Assembly (NCBI GenBank): GCA_963575745.1
Contig: CAUYUJ010000181.1
Span: 373,135-437,134 of the forward strand
Source: Prorocentrum cordatum
Taxonomy: Eukaryota; Sar; Dinophyceae; Prorocentrales; Prorocentraceae
DNA: 64,000 bases
Direction: 5' to 3'
The first letter of the stretch is position 1. Every line of letters begins with the position of its first letter. A model generated the notes under the pieces. It did not search any database. It had not been told where the DNA came from and saw only the letters and a list, made by a program, of their open reading frames with translations. Position numbers and translations under genes: made by a program. Positions 1-9,540 of the stretch are shown in pieces.

Positions 1-620
1 ATGGTTGAGAGTGGCGACGCTGGCGACGAACAAATTGGGGGATGGCCCCCCAAACCGCTCCCAAACTCGGGCATTCCGAAAACATTTGCTCCTTGACCCA
101 GAGCAAAGACGATATTGATCCCGCCAGTCTCGTTCCAAAGCGCACAATCGCAATGGGTGTCCAGACGTAGAGAAAGAAACGCCGATAAACATGCGCCCAG
201 CCCCCAACCGCTTCAGTCACACGCAAAGCCAACCCAGAGCGACATCGAGGCGTTTTCAAACTGCCGCATGGGCGAAATTTATAGGGAAATGTTCACATGC
301 GCAGGCCGCCTTCCGAGAAGCAAAAAGACGATCTCGCACCAGCAAACGCGCTCAACTTTCGCACCCCCCGTTGACGCCACCCCCAAGTGGAGCTGAAGGA
401 CCGACGGCTCCAAACAAGACTACATCAGCCAGAAGTGGTCGATTCATGTTTTGTACGAGGCACACGATGTTATCAAGCCATGCGTTGGCGCAGACTAGGA
501 CGGCTCGTCACTGCTCGAGTTCGAGGGGACCGTCTGGAGCCACAGCACCGCTAGGGCAGGCAGGGCTGCCACGAGCGTGGAGGCAAGGATGAACCTCAGA
601 GAACCAATTGCGGCAGTAGC
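1..620. other. No gene recognised
   Basis: Overlapping short open frames exist on both strands, but none has a recognisable domain. No strong repeat is visible either. Confidence 0.4.
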
Positions 621-624
621 TATC

Positions 625-800
625 GCCGCCCTACCTTGCAGGCAAAAGGAGCGAGGAGGGACAAAGCAGGGAGGAAAGCTTCGGCCGGGAGGGCAGGAGG
701 AGGGAGGCGAGAAAGAGGTGCATCCTTCTCATCGTCATCCGCATCATCCTTCCCTCCACCTCGCAACACTGCCCCTCGCCGAATCCACCTCCTTCTCTGG
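625..800 (+). repeat. Dispersed repeat R14, copy 1
   Basis: This stretch (GCCGCCCT, then GGGAGGGCAG, then GTGCATCCTTCTCATCG) recurs at 1322-1520 in the same order and orientation. Both copies run into pyrimidine-rich trinucleotide DNA at their right end. Confidence 0.6.
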
Positions 801-803
801 CTC

Positions 804-882
804 CTCCTCCTCCTCCTCCTCCTACTTCTCCTCCTCCATCCTCCTCCTCCTCCTCCTCCTCATCCTTCTCCTCCAGCCTCCC
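804..882 (+). repeat. (CCT)n microsatellite
   Basis: Imperfect CCT repeats with TCT and CAT interruptions. It is the first of about twenty CCT or AGG tracts in the window. Confidence 0.9.
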
Positions 883-959
883 GCCCCTCCGTCTAGGGAG
901 TTCATTGTGTTACCCCCTTCTTCCCCTTCGGGGAGGGCGGCCCCCCTCCCCCTGACCTC

Positions 960-1125
960 CCCCCCTCCCCCGAGGGACTCCAAGGCCTCGAAGAGGGCAC
1001 CACGAGAGCCCCAGGAGGGCCTCCGGAGAGAGCCAAGAGAGCCCAAGAGGTCTTTAAGATGGCCCCACGATTGCCCCAAGAGTGCCCCACGACGCTCCCA
1101 GAGCGAAAGATCGCAGAGGCCTTGA
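960..1125 (+). repeat. Decamer repeat CCAAGAGNNC, array 1
   Basis: Degenerate 10-11 bp units of the type CCAAGAGAGC / CCACGAGAGC. The same unit forms long arrays elsewhere in the window. The arrays hold few stops, so they yield spurious ORFs on both strands. Confidence 0.7.
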
Positions 1126-1321
1126 TATCTACTCATGTCGTTGTTGTCGTCGGCGACGACGACGATGACAACCACGAGGAACTGCAAGCGACGACGGGCA
1201 AGTAACCGGTCAACCAGGACAACCACGAGGAGCACATTCCTGATCAGGGTCACTCGCCTGGTGTCTCTTTTCAAAATCATGTAATCGAAATGCGCGAAGC
1301 GTCAAAAACTTCTGTAGTATC

Positions 1322-1520
1322 CATAGCCGCCCTGCCTGGCGGGCTCAAGGAGAACGGCGCTTCGGCGGGGAGGGCAGAAAGAGGGAGGAGAGAAGGAGTT
1401 GCATCCTTCTCATCGGCGTCTGCCTCCTCCTCCCCTTCAACCTCCCCACCTCCTCCCTCGCCGCCCCCACCTCCCTCTGTGGGCTCCCCCATCCACCTCC
1501 TTCATCCTCCTGCCCCTCCG
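1322..1520 (+). repeat. Dispersed repeat R14, copy 2
   Basis: Second copy of the block at 625-800, sharing GCCGCCCT, GCTTCGGC, GGGAGGGCAG and GCATCCTTCTCATCG in the same order. It again grades into CCT-rich DNA. Confidence 0.6.
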
Positions 1521-1562
1521 CCTCTGGCTCTCGATACCTCGTTTCTCGCACAGCCTGAGGCC

Positions 1563-1599
<37 letters not shown>

Positions 1600-1600
1600 G
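1563..1600 (+). repeat. (GAT)n microsatellite
   Basis: About twelve uninterrupted GAT units. Confidence 0.95.
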
Positions 1601-1819
1601 TGAGGATGTGAGTTTTTGCTCCCTCGCCCTGTGGCGTGCAGAATAGGCCTGAGAGACTTTGCTACCCCTGCTGTAGCCTCGGATGCTGAGCGCGTTGAGC
1701 CTAAATGCCGTCGTAACCCTTGTTCCATTGCCTGCATTCGCGCAGGGAATAGGAATCAATGGGGCTCAAACCACCGTCCTACCCCAACCAACCTCCATTG
1801 ATGGGACAAAAATCTGTAC

Positions 1820-2920
1820 TCAGGGCAAATCATGTGCTTTCAATGCCTTGAGCTTCTGGACCAGGTGGGAGTCACCCAGCCGCCAAATCAGGTGCAACTC
1901 GAAGCCCGTCGCGCCGGACCATCTCATGTTGAGACGGCGCAGCACGCGAGGCAAGCCTGCAAATTGCCACTGCCAGAAGAACGGAACTACAAGATAGATC
2001 GCGTCCCCCAGCTTGTCAGGAGGAGCCTGGATTGCGGGATGGCGCGCCTGTGCGACGGCTTGCAAGATGAGAGAGCTGGCGCCTGATGCCTTCAGGCGGC
2101 CAACGAACTGCAAACCGAGGGAGGGGGAATTGCACAATCAAAAAAACCTCCTCGCCATGGCAACTGGCCACGCTCTGTGCGCGGAGGGGGCGTCGTGGAG
2201 ACTGTCATCGCCAAGGGGGGTCCATTGACTGGTCGTCTTCTCGTGCACCCTGTAGCTGAATTTGCACGGCTCGGGCCGTTTGAAAAGAAACACATCTAAA
2301 AGTGCCACCTCCGACGGAGCCACACTTTCGAGCTCCAAGGTGAAAGGTGACGACTCTCTGTTCAGCGTCGCCAAAAAACAAGTCTGGATTGTTATTGGGG
2401 CCGTCCAGGAAAGCGATGATGTCGTCTTTGAACCTGAAGTAAGTCACCAAACCTACTGACTGTACGAACGTTCGGTTTGAGAGAAGAGTGTTCTCGGCTG
2501 GAAAATAGGACGCTGCATTTGAGACCACACCACTGCAAATTATGCCCATCCCGCTGCCGCTCACGACCTGCCAAATGGCGTCGAAGCCCGGGACCTCCAC
2601 GAACTGGCTTCCAGAATAAACGTCAACGCAACAACGTACATTTGTTTGTGGTGCCCCTGGAAAAAAAACCTGAAACTTCGACCAATCAGCATCTCATAAT
2701 ACCCACTCATACAATATCATTTGACGTATATCTTCACGGCGGACACGTGTGGTGCGAACGACTTATCCCGCAAGGCTCGCAGAAGCTGTGGCGGATCCTT
2801 CACGAGATGAGGTATGCGGACAAGATGCTGGCGTAGAAGGTGGCTCACGTACCGCATGGCTGGAACAAGCGGGCTCCACGGCCGCATGCGGCAACAAAAA
2901 GCCGTCTCGTACAATTCCAT
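1820..2920 (-). pseudogene. Broken reverse transcriptase of a KDD-motif family
   Basis: Translated on the minus strand, 2920-2717 reads a block containing RIPHLVKDPPQLLRALRDKS followed by SAVKIYVK. It then meets a stop just where the sequence continues, in another frame, as a CMSG block. The next piece (2600-2205) contains GSGMGIICSGVVSNAAS and then YFRFKDDIIAFLDG near 2421-2440, which look like RT motif B and the catalytic motif C (DD). A third piece (2137-1820) has HPAIQAPPDKLGDAIYLVVP. From memory, dinoflagellate genomes hold an RT-like family with this GxGMG...SG...R[FY]KDD layout; I cannot confirm this by search. At least one frameshift and several stops mean it is not functional. No companion endonuclease was found. 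Confidence 0.6.
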
Positions 2921-3797
2921 TGGGACTTGTGGGCCTTAGCTGTTGCAGAGGCCCTGAAACGGATGGCACCAACATCCGAAGAACTACTCGCCAGAGTTTT
3001 CAATAGATCGTTGTCCATGTGGTCTCTTCCCTGGCCATCGCTCGGACGTCCATTCCCTGTGTTTTTTTTCCGGTTTCGCGCGTGTTTTTTCGCCAAATGA
3101 TCAAGGATGCTCCTCGATGGTCCTCGCCGAAGGAAAAATGCACACGTCCGAGCGATGCCAGGTTCCTCTCCTACAGGAAGTGCTTGCACGTCTCCAAACA
3201 CTCGCTGCAAGCGTCCCGTGCGTGCACGTCGAGGCACGGCACGTCGAGCCCGCGGCACAGTCAGGGCGTTGACCTAAGGAACCCTAAATAAGGAACGAGG
3301 CCCCTTTTTTTCCATAAGTTAAACTTCGACTTCCGATCGAAAGCCGAAGGACAACCTTGGGGAAGCTGTGAAACACGCAAGGAACACCCAGCCCCTCCCC
3401 AACGAAAAGGGTTCCTTCTTCAGGGCCCCGACTGTATCACGCGGGGTTCCGAAAACAGGAAAAGAAAACCATGTTCAGCCTCAGTTTGTGACACCTTGCG
3501 AAGCCACTGTCCCTGTCTGTAGGAAGAGCACCCCAAGCGGCATGGCGTAGAAGCCGAAAGCCTGACGCAATGACCTTGGGGAGTGCTGGAGACAAGCCAT
3601 GACGAATCCGTGCTTTCACGCATGCATCCCATACAGAACAAACCAAAATCCTCCAGGTAGGAAGCGCACGGCTGAAGGGCTCCACCAGGAAAAAGGGCGG
3701 GTGACAGCAGGTCTTTCAGCCAAGAAACGCCACTTCTGAGGCTCATCTCCAGAACAAGGTTGTCGCCAAACGGTTTTGTTTGACAAGTTCCCCAAGC
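2921..3797 (-). other. Degenerate DNA upstream of the RT relic
   Basis: Short minus-strand frames (3258-2845, 3746-3420, 3685-3437) show no recognisable domain. They may be the decayed N-terminal part of the KDD-type RT relic, but nothing proves it. No simple repeat is present. Confidence 0.3.
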
Positions 3798-4340
3798 TCA
3801 AGCCCATTTGAAATAGCGACGGCTTGCGAGTACAAGAAAAATGCGTTTGCGATGGAATCGAAGTAGACACTCCACTGTCCAAGTCAATGTGCCCGGCTGC
3901 GGCACAGCAGTGGTCTTCTCCAGCGGGTCGTGCACATAGATCCCAGGATGACCTCTGCCGCACGTCAACAGGTTGCCCAAAAGTTTCGCAAATATGCCTC
4001 GGACTAACGATTCGAACGCAGCGATGATTGCCTGGCAGCGGCAACACTTCGGAGGGAAAGGAGATGTGAACGGACGGTGCCAATGACGATGGGATCGCCT
4101 ATGCCCTTCCCTGATGCGTTGTAGCCTCAACCATTTCCGCGCTGCCCACGAACCCTGGGTTTGGGCTTGGGTTTCGGCTTGGGCTTCGGGGCTGGACAGC
4201 CCTTTTTGCCCTTGTCTTTCGAAGTTGTTTTGCCTTTCGGTGCCCCTTTTCCCGTTTCCTTTGCCCTTGCCTTTGTCGGACGCCTTGCCCTTACCGTTCG
4301 CCTTTCCCTTGCTGGTCGCTTTGCCCTTGCCTGCCCCCAT
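3798..4340 (-). pseudogene. Lys/Gly-rich open frame, probably broken
   Basis: It starts at ATG 4340 and encodes 180 residues. The first 40 are Lys/Gly repeats (KGKATSKGKANGKGKAS and similar) from an imperfect hexamer visible on the plus strand as GCCCTT/GCCTTT. The rest has a Cys pair (CCRC) but no domain I recognise. Neighbouring frames on the same strand carry protein-like text before and after it, which suggests a longer coding region broken by frameshifts, perhaps a retroelement ORF1. Function unknown. Confidence 0.25.
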
Positions 4341-4663
4341 CGCTGCCCGCGGGGGGCAAGTCGTTTTTTGGAAGCGAAATCAAAGCTTCCTTAGAAGATA
4401 AATCGCCAAAGGGCTGCTGTGTTGTACCATGATGAAGGCGCCGACGGTGGAATATCTGAGATCGTGGACCGAGATTTTCTCGCAGCAAGGATCCGCGAGC
4501 CGATCACCAGATTCAACAGCTCTGCGGGGGGCTTGCTGGATACGTCGTCTGCGATGTCCGCTCTGGTCGGCATGCTGAGACAGCGAAGCTCGTCAGCGCC
4601 GCCCAGTCCCCGTCAACGCAATTCGCCTCCCAGAAGCGTCCGAATGCCGACAGGATCGTCGAG

Positions 4664-5758
4664 CTAGGACGGCGACGCTCGTCGTGCTCTCTTGATGCCG
4701 AGGCCCGCCACGGCGTCCAGGTACCTGCGTTTGGCCGCCTCCAGCACCGCAGGCTCTGCCTCTCGAGTTTGGCGGAGCTCTTCGGCAGCTTCAGTACATG
4801 CTCGCTGGCGGTCGGCGACGTCCTCGCTGCCCAGCAAGTCCATGTCCACGTCCTCGGAGTCGACAGGCACATTGACGTGGTGGCCCGCTCCAGCTGCTGC
4901 GCCTCCGCCGCCAGGGGGCCCACCAGCACCAGGGTCAGCCACGCCGGCAGCTTCGCCACGCGCATCATCTGGAGCTGCAGTTGCCTCGGACCTGGCCTGG
5001 GCGGCTGCCGGCTGGAGGCGCTCCAGCGTGGCGAGCGCGGCCTGGCCCTCGGCGGACTGCGCGACGCAATCGTCCAGCGTGGCGCTGACGGCTTTGAGCG
5101 GGTTGGGGGGCTCCTCGGCCTGCAGGCGCAGGCAGGCCGACTCCGCATTGGCCAGCTCCTCTTTGCATGCCATGGCCGCCGCAGTGACCTCCGCCAGGGA
5201 CTTGTCGAGCTCCTCCCTCTGGCCGCTGAAGGCCTTGGCCCTGCCGTCCAGCTTGGCCAGCAGGTTCTCCGCCTTCCACCGCGCAGAGCGAGCCGAAGGG
5301 CCCTTGGCCGCAAAGATCTGCTTGGCCTTCTCCGCCTCCTCGACCCCAGCCGTGTCCACTCCCTCCCGCTGGAAGAACTGCAGCACCTCCGCGAACGAGA
5401 GCTCCTTCGCGCTGGCCGGCGGCTGGGCGGGCGGGGCCCTGGCTGCCCAAGGCGGAGCCTTGCCCTCGAGCGCGGCCAGCTTCGCCGGGAGCTCGCGGAT
5501 CTGCTTGGCCTGCGCGTCGCCACCCGCGCCGCCGCCGCCTTGCGCCGTCCGCGACGGGCCTGCGGCCCAGGCTCCCCGCGGTGGCCCGCGCTGCGCGCCG
5601 CTGGGCACGAGCTTGGCCGCCGCCGCGCGTGCCGCCTGGGCCACTCTGGCGGGAGCACGGGCCGCGCAGGCCCGTGCATGTGAGCCGCGAAGCCCAGTTG
5701 TCCCACCAACCGAACGAAGGGCACCCCCGCGAGGGCGTCTTGGCGCCAGGGAGGACAT
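4664..5758 (-). CDS. Coiled-coil ORF1-like protein of a LINE relic
   Basis: The frame has its first ATG at 5758 and encodes about 364 residues. After an Ala/Pro/Gly-rich start there is a long alpha-helical, Glu/Lys/Ala-rich stretch (QREELDKSLAEVTAAAMACK, EELANAESACLRLQAEE) typical of coiled coils. An acidic patch (DSEDVDMDLLGSED) and a basic tail (GLGIKRARRASPS) follow. This resembles the coiled-coil ORF1 of the LINE at 31748-37478, which also runs from a CCT tract through an SL-like sequence into ORF1. RNA binding during retrotransposition is the family role by inference. No RT follows downstream, so the element is 3'-truncated or rearranged. The open frame continues upstream without an ATG to the SL-like site. 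A host coiled-coil gene is the main alternative. Confidence 0.45.
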   Translation of the reverse strand: MSSLAPRRPRGGALRSVGGTTGLRGSHARACAARAPARVAQAARAAAAKLVPSGAQRGPPRGAWAAGPSRTAQGGGGAGGDAQAKQIRELPAKLAALEGKAPPWAARAPPAQPPASAKELSFAEVLQFFQREGVDTAGVEEAEKAKQIFAAKGPSARSARWKAENLLAKLDGRAKAFSGQREELDKSLAEVTAAAMACKEELANAESACLRLQAEEPPNPLKAVSATLDDCVAQSAEGQAALATLERLQPAAAQARSEATAAPDDARGEAAGVADPGAGGPPGGGGAAAGAGHHVNVPVDSEDVDMDLLGSEDVADRQRACTEAAEELRQTREAEPAVLEAAKRRYLDAVAGLGIKRARRASPS

Positions 5759-5878
5759 CGGGCGGCGGGGGCCCCGTGCGTCGCTGGCGGCGGCGACTCG
5801 GGCGAACGTCGAAACCAGAGTGGCTCGCAAGCACGAGCTGCTCTGAAGCACGCGCTTGCAAGCGCAACGCCACAACGG

Positions 5879-5899
5879 CCTGCGCCAGAACGGCTAGGA
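5879..5899 (-). other. Decayed spliced-leader relic (candidate)
   Basis: On the minus strand this reads TCCTAGCCGTTCTGGCGCAG plus G. It matches the dinoflagellate spliced leader at about 17 of 22 positions if one G is missing. It lies between the CCT tract (minus sense) and the ORF1-like frame, where an SL remnant would be expected in a retroposed trans-spliced transcript. Confidence 0.45.
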
Positions 5900-6015
5900 G
5901 AAGGAGGAGGAGGAGGAGGAGGAGGAGGAGGAGGAGGAGGAGGAGGAGGAGGAGGAGGAGGAGGAGGAGTGGGAGGAGGACGAGGAGGAGGACGAGAAGG
6001 AGGAGGATGAGGATA
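5898..6015 (+). repeat. (AGG)n microsatellite
   Basis: Almost pure AGG to about 5970, then AGG with GAC and GAA interruptions. It abuts the SL-like relic on one side and the large hairpin on the other. Confidence 0.95.
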
Positions 6016-6020
6016 GGGAG

Positions 6021-6172
6021 GCACCAACTATACACCAACACCGATCCCAGCCAGGATCAACCTGGGCCCAGGATCGGTGTATACGCCCTCCTGCCATGGG
6101 CAGAATGCATATACACCGATCCTGGGCCTAGGATCGGCCTGGGCTGGATCGGTGTAGGTGTATAGTTGGTGC
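6021..6172. repeat. 152-bp near-perfect palindrome (hairpin)
   Basis: Arms at 6021-6086 and 6107-6172 are reverse complements with only a few mismatches. The left arm begins GCACCAACTATACACCAAC and the right arm ends GTGTAGGTGTATAGTTGGTGC when read to its edge. The 20-base centre contains CTGCCATGGGCAG, itself a near palindrome, so symmetry runs through the middle. Subunits GGATCGGTGTAT and CCTGGGCCYAGG recur. AGG tracts flank both sides. No coding capacity; a MITE-like foldback element or hairpin RNA source are both possible. Confidence 0.85.
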
Positions 6173-6178
6173 CCTCCG

Positions 6179-6212
6179 AGAGGAGGAGGAGGAGGAGGAG
6201 GAGGAGGAGGAG
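6179..6212 (+). repeat. (AGG)n microsatellite
   Basis: Short AGG run immediately right of the palindrome. Confidence 0.95.
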
Positions 6213-7185
6213 CATAACGCGAGGGAGGAGTCGGAGGATGATGTGGGAAAGGAAGAGCAGGAGGATGAGGCATAAACGGCGCGGGAGAAGCCAGAAGAGG
6301 GGAGGAGGCGCGCCATGTCCTGAACGCCCCGCGCCCCCCGGGGAACATATGGTGATCAACTTCCAGGTCTCCATCTGCAGTAAGATGTGGAAGGAATTCT
6401 CCATCAGGAGACGGTTGCTCACTCCCTCCTCAGGCCGCTGCCAGGAGAGGGGCTGGGCGACCACCACGGCTTGCCTCCGACCGCGTCCACGGCCGAGGCC
6501 CACTGAGAACACGACTCTCCTCTCTCAACTGACAATGTCCATTTCGGGAGTCGCCTCTCCCGCGTACTGCTTGGTTCCCTCACCCACCTTTCAACCATTG
6601 TTGATTTAACATCCTGCTTTCGGTCGAACGAATTTTCGCACTCCACAACGGCGCTCCCGCTGCAGAGCAGGCCACAGTGGCGAATCGGCGCTTCGCCACC
6701 GTCGTTCCGAATGGCGCTCTTGCTCGAGCGAAGGGCCACTTTCTGGAACCGCCTTCTCCCCCGTCGTTACCGAACCCTCCTTTCCCCTCATCCTCCTTCC
6801 TCTGGTCCTCCTTACCCTCCTGCTCCTCCTACTCCTGCGTGTGAAATATTTTCATCTGGGCCGACTTGCCACTCTTAAGCAAGCGCAAGCCCGAGAAGAT
6901 GACTCAGAGGGCTGATCAGGTCCTTTCGTCCATACCTTGCCAAGAGCGTTGCCCCGGCATGCAGCAAGTGGCAGGCCGAATCGTCTGGCGATGCGGTTTC
7001 CGCATGAAAGGAGCTCGAGTCCAACATGCGAAGAAGCGGATGGGACGTTAGGCCTGCTTCGCTCGTATTATTGTGGCTAGGGCTGCTACACTCGCCCTTG
7101 ACGCTGAGCCTCCCCCCAAGATTGTGTATACGTCCTCTTCCTTTCGAAGGTTTTCCCACCTTCGGTGACAACCCATGGGAGCCTC
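6213..7185. other. No gene recognised
   Basis: Moderately GC-rich DNA with short overlapping frames and no domain or array that I can identify. Confidence 0.35.
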
Positions 7186-7376
7186 CCATACCATCTTGTC
7201 GGCTCCTGCGAATCGACGCGGATCGTCGCCACACCGACGCTGAATCGACGCTGAGCGACGCTGAACGACGCCACATCGGCGCTGCCTCATCGACTTCCAG
7301 AGGCGAATCGACGCCAGTCGACGCTGAAGACGGAATCAAGAGGGCACGCCAAGCTCCCATGGCTTGCCGCCGCATC
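7186..7376 (+). repeat. Dispersed repeat R5, copy 1
   Basis: It begins ATACCATCTTGTCGGC, contains about eight degenerate GAATCGACGCT-type units, and ends with AAGCTCCCATGGCTTGCCGC. A second copy with the same order lies at 55475-55665. The internal units differ in number between copies. Confidence 0.65.
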
Positions 7377-7479
7377 CCGCCCCCTTCGGGTCCGTCGAGG
7401 GGGCGCGCGGGGCCTCCTCGGCGCAAGCGCGCCTGCTCCTTCGGCCTCGGCCTCGCCTCCGAGGGGGCCTCTCGGGGGC

Positions 7480-7580
7480 CTCTCGGGGGGGAAAGGGCTC
7501 GTGTTTTCGGCTCCTGGTGCCTCTTTGGGGCCCCTTCGGGGGCCGTCTTGGGGCCCTCGTGGGCCGCTTTGAGCGCCTCA
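7480..7580 (-). repeat. Decamer repeat, inverted array
   Basis: CTTTGGGGCCC and CTTGGGGCCC units are the reverse complement of the CCAAGA-type decamer found elsewhere. Confidence 0.5.
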
Positions 7581-7805
7581 GTCCCTCGGGCGCACGCTGG
7601 CAGTGGACTGCGGATCCGTGAAGCCGACGAGCGGACGCTGAATATCCACAGATCGGGCAGCGCGCCCCCCGAAACATGCCGCCGCAGTGCCGCCTGGATC
7701 TGGCGACGGCGCGCGCCGATGCCGGAACTATGGAGGCGGGGCCCGTCGCCGATCCCACGCACCGTGCGGCACGTCTTCGCGTCCTCGATCAGTCTCGGCC
7801 TCGCT

Positions 7806-7953
7806 TTAGGTCGGGCATGTCCCCCCTTCAGGGGGATTTTGGACGGAGCATGAAACATAGTCAAACACCCTCAAACCTAGCCGAGCATATCATAAACAGC
7901 GTCCCTCGACTATTCTGCCACTGCTTTTGAAGAGGGACATGCCCGGCTCAAGC
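7806..7953. repeat. Foldback element R1, copy 1
   Basis: The left arm TTTAGGTCGGGCATGTCC and right arm GGGACATGCCCGGCTCAAG are inverted repeats about 150 bp apart. The interior (GGATTTTGGACG ... CGTCCCTCGACTATTC) is shared with the copies at 12037, 49246 and 56213. Too small to encode a transposase; MITE-like. Confidence 0.7.
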
Positions 7954-8135
7954 CTTGCCCACTCGCCCACCCCCACGGCAACTCCCCCGTGGCGGCGGCC
8001 TTGTGGATGTTGAACTTCCCCCAGCTCTGCCTCGAGCAGGGGGGCGCGGCGTGGCGCCGCGGAGAGGGGGCAGGGGAGGGCCTTTCGTGGGGGGGCAGGG
8101 GAGGGAGGGAGAGCCACGCCTCCCCTGCTCCACTG

Positions 8136-8420
8136 CTCCTCCTCCTCCTCCTCCTCCTCCTCCTCCTCCTCCTGCTCCTCCTCCTCCTCCTCTTTCTCCT
8201 CCTACTCCTCCTCCTTCTCTTCCTCCCTCATCCCTCCTCCTCCTCCTCCTCCTCCTCCTCCTCCTCCTCCTCCTCCTCCTCCTCCTCTCTCATCCCTCCT
8301 CCTATCCTCATCCTTCTTTCTGCAACGCATCCTCCTCCTCCTCCATCCCTCCTCCTATCCTCATCCTTCTTTCTGCACCCCATCCTCCTCCTCCCTCCTC
8401 TCCCTCCTCCTGCTGCTCCT
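8136..8420 (+). repeat. (CCT)n microsatellite cluster
   Basis: Two long CCT blocks (about 8137-8200 and 8236-8285), then a duplicated segment CCTCATCCTTCTTTCTGCA that occurs twice between 8300 and 8380. Confidence 0.9.
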
Positions 8421-8450
8421 ACTGCTACTTCTACGGTCTGGAGCTTTGTA

Positions 8451-8607
8451 TAGCGTGTCGCCACGACGGCCCCAGCGACACGCTATACCTTGCGAGTAGA
8501 TAGCGTGTCGTTCCACTCCGCAGAGCAGGAGGCCTGGGGACCGGGAAACGGATAGCGTGTCGCTCCAACGCGTGGCGGGCAAGAACAGGCGGAGCGACAC
8601 GCCATCC
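8451..8607 (+). repeat. Dispersed repeat R2, copy 1
   Basis: It contains several inverted TAGCGTGTCGC / GCGACACGCTA pairs: one hairpin at 8451-8487 and a second from GGATAGCGTGTCGCTCC to GGAGCGACACGCCATCC. Related copies lie at 49995, 51993 and 61358. Confidence 0.65.
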
Positions 8608-8619
8608 ACACATTCCAAG

Positions 8620-9110
8620 ACGTACTACCACCGCCACGACCACTACGACTACCGCCGCTACTTCTACTACGACCACCATGAGAAACATCCAACGCGCCCA
8701 CATGTGAATAAGGATGGGGCATTGACGGGCTTTCACCGCGCAGCCCCTCCGAGCGCACAATCGCGTTGTTGCGCGAACATATGACAAAAGGACCCAGCGG
8801 CACATAGAAATTCACCAACTCCTCGGGGATATCTTTCACTGGAGGGCCCCCTGGGACTCTGCAGGCCATCGCATCTAGAGTAACAAAAACGCCAGAACGC
8901 GGGACAATTCCGACAAGCATTCCTGGAACGCAGCAGTCACGTGCGTCCCCCACCCCTCAGCCCGACAGCAGCACGGTCCCACCCCCTCTGTGCTGGCACC
9001 CTCCCCTCTCAGGAATACTTCCGAGCAGTCGTTCAGATCCTTGACAGCTCACCGAGAGGAAGGTGGTGGGCTTCAGACACTCGCAACAGGAAACACGCAT
9101 GTCAACATCT
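8620..9110. other. No gene recognised; short ACC/ACT triplets at the left
   Basis: Degenerate ACC/ACT/ACG triplets occupy about 8625-8690. The rest shows no domain or repeat I can name. Confidence 0.35.
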
Positions 9111-9111
9111 C

Positions 9112-9300
9112 CTCAGCCTCCTCCTCCTCCTTCTGCTCCTCCTTGTCTTCCTTCTTGTCATCCGCCTCCTTCTCCTCCTCCCCCTCCTCCCTCCGCTTCC
9201 CACATCCTCCTCCATGTGTGGTTGCGGAATAGAAAAACACGTGGTCCTCGTGTTCCGTCTCCTCCTCCTCCTCCTCCGCCTCTTCCTCGACCGTCTCGAC
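9112..9300 (+). repeat. (CCT)n microsatellite cluster
   Basis: CCT-rich blocks at about 9112-9210 and 9258-9295 separated by unique sequence. Confidence 0.85.
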
Positions 9301-9429
9301 AATTCCTTGCCCTCCAGGCTCCGTGGCGGTGGCGGTCCGCACTGGGGACACCCGTCGCTCTGAAGTGCTTCGGCGATTCCGCCCTGCCCCCCTCAGTCAG
9401 CAACACCGGCGACTGCGGAATACTGATGC

Positions 9430-9540
9430 AGGAGAGCCCAGAATCGAATCGATAAGTCGGATCGGCGATCGAACTTAATCGAATCGGCGCAAATCGGCAG
9501 CCAAGTCGGGAGAAGTCGAATCGGGAGACATCGGCAGGCT
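9430..9540 (+). repeat. Degenerate GAATCGG repeat
   Basis: Repeated AATCGAATCG / AGTCGG / AATCGGC words about every 8-12 bases. A similar degenerate array occurs at 14755-14960. Confidence 0.6.

Noticed and set aside
4513-6027. 504-codon Arg/Pro-rich minus frame and 358- to 384-codon frames in the same place
   Set aside because: They are shadows of the coiled-coil frame 4664-5758, with poly-Pro or poly-Leu from the AGG tract.
7026-7853. 275-codon plus frame with an apparent signal peptide
   Set aside because: Most of it is repeat R5, an inverted decamer stretch and the start of an R1 element; the match to a signal peptide is probably chance.
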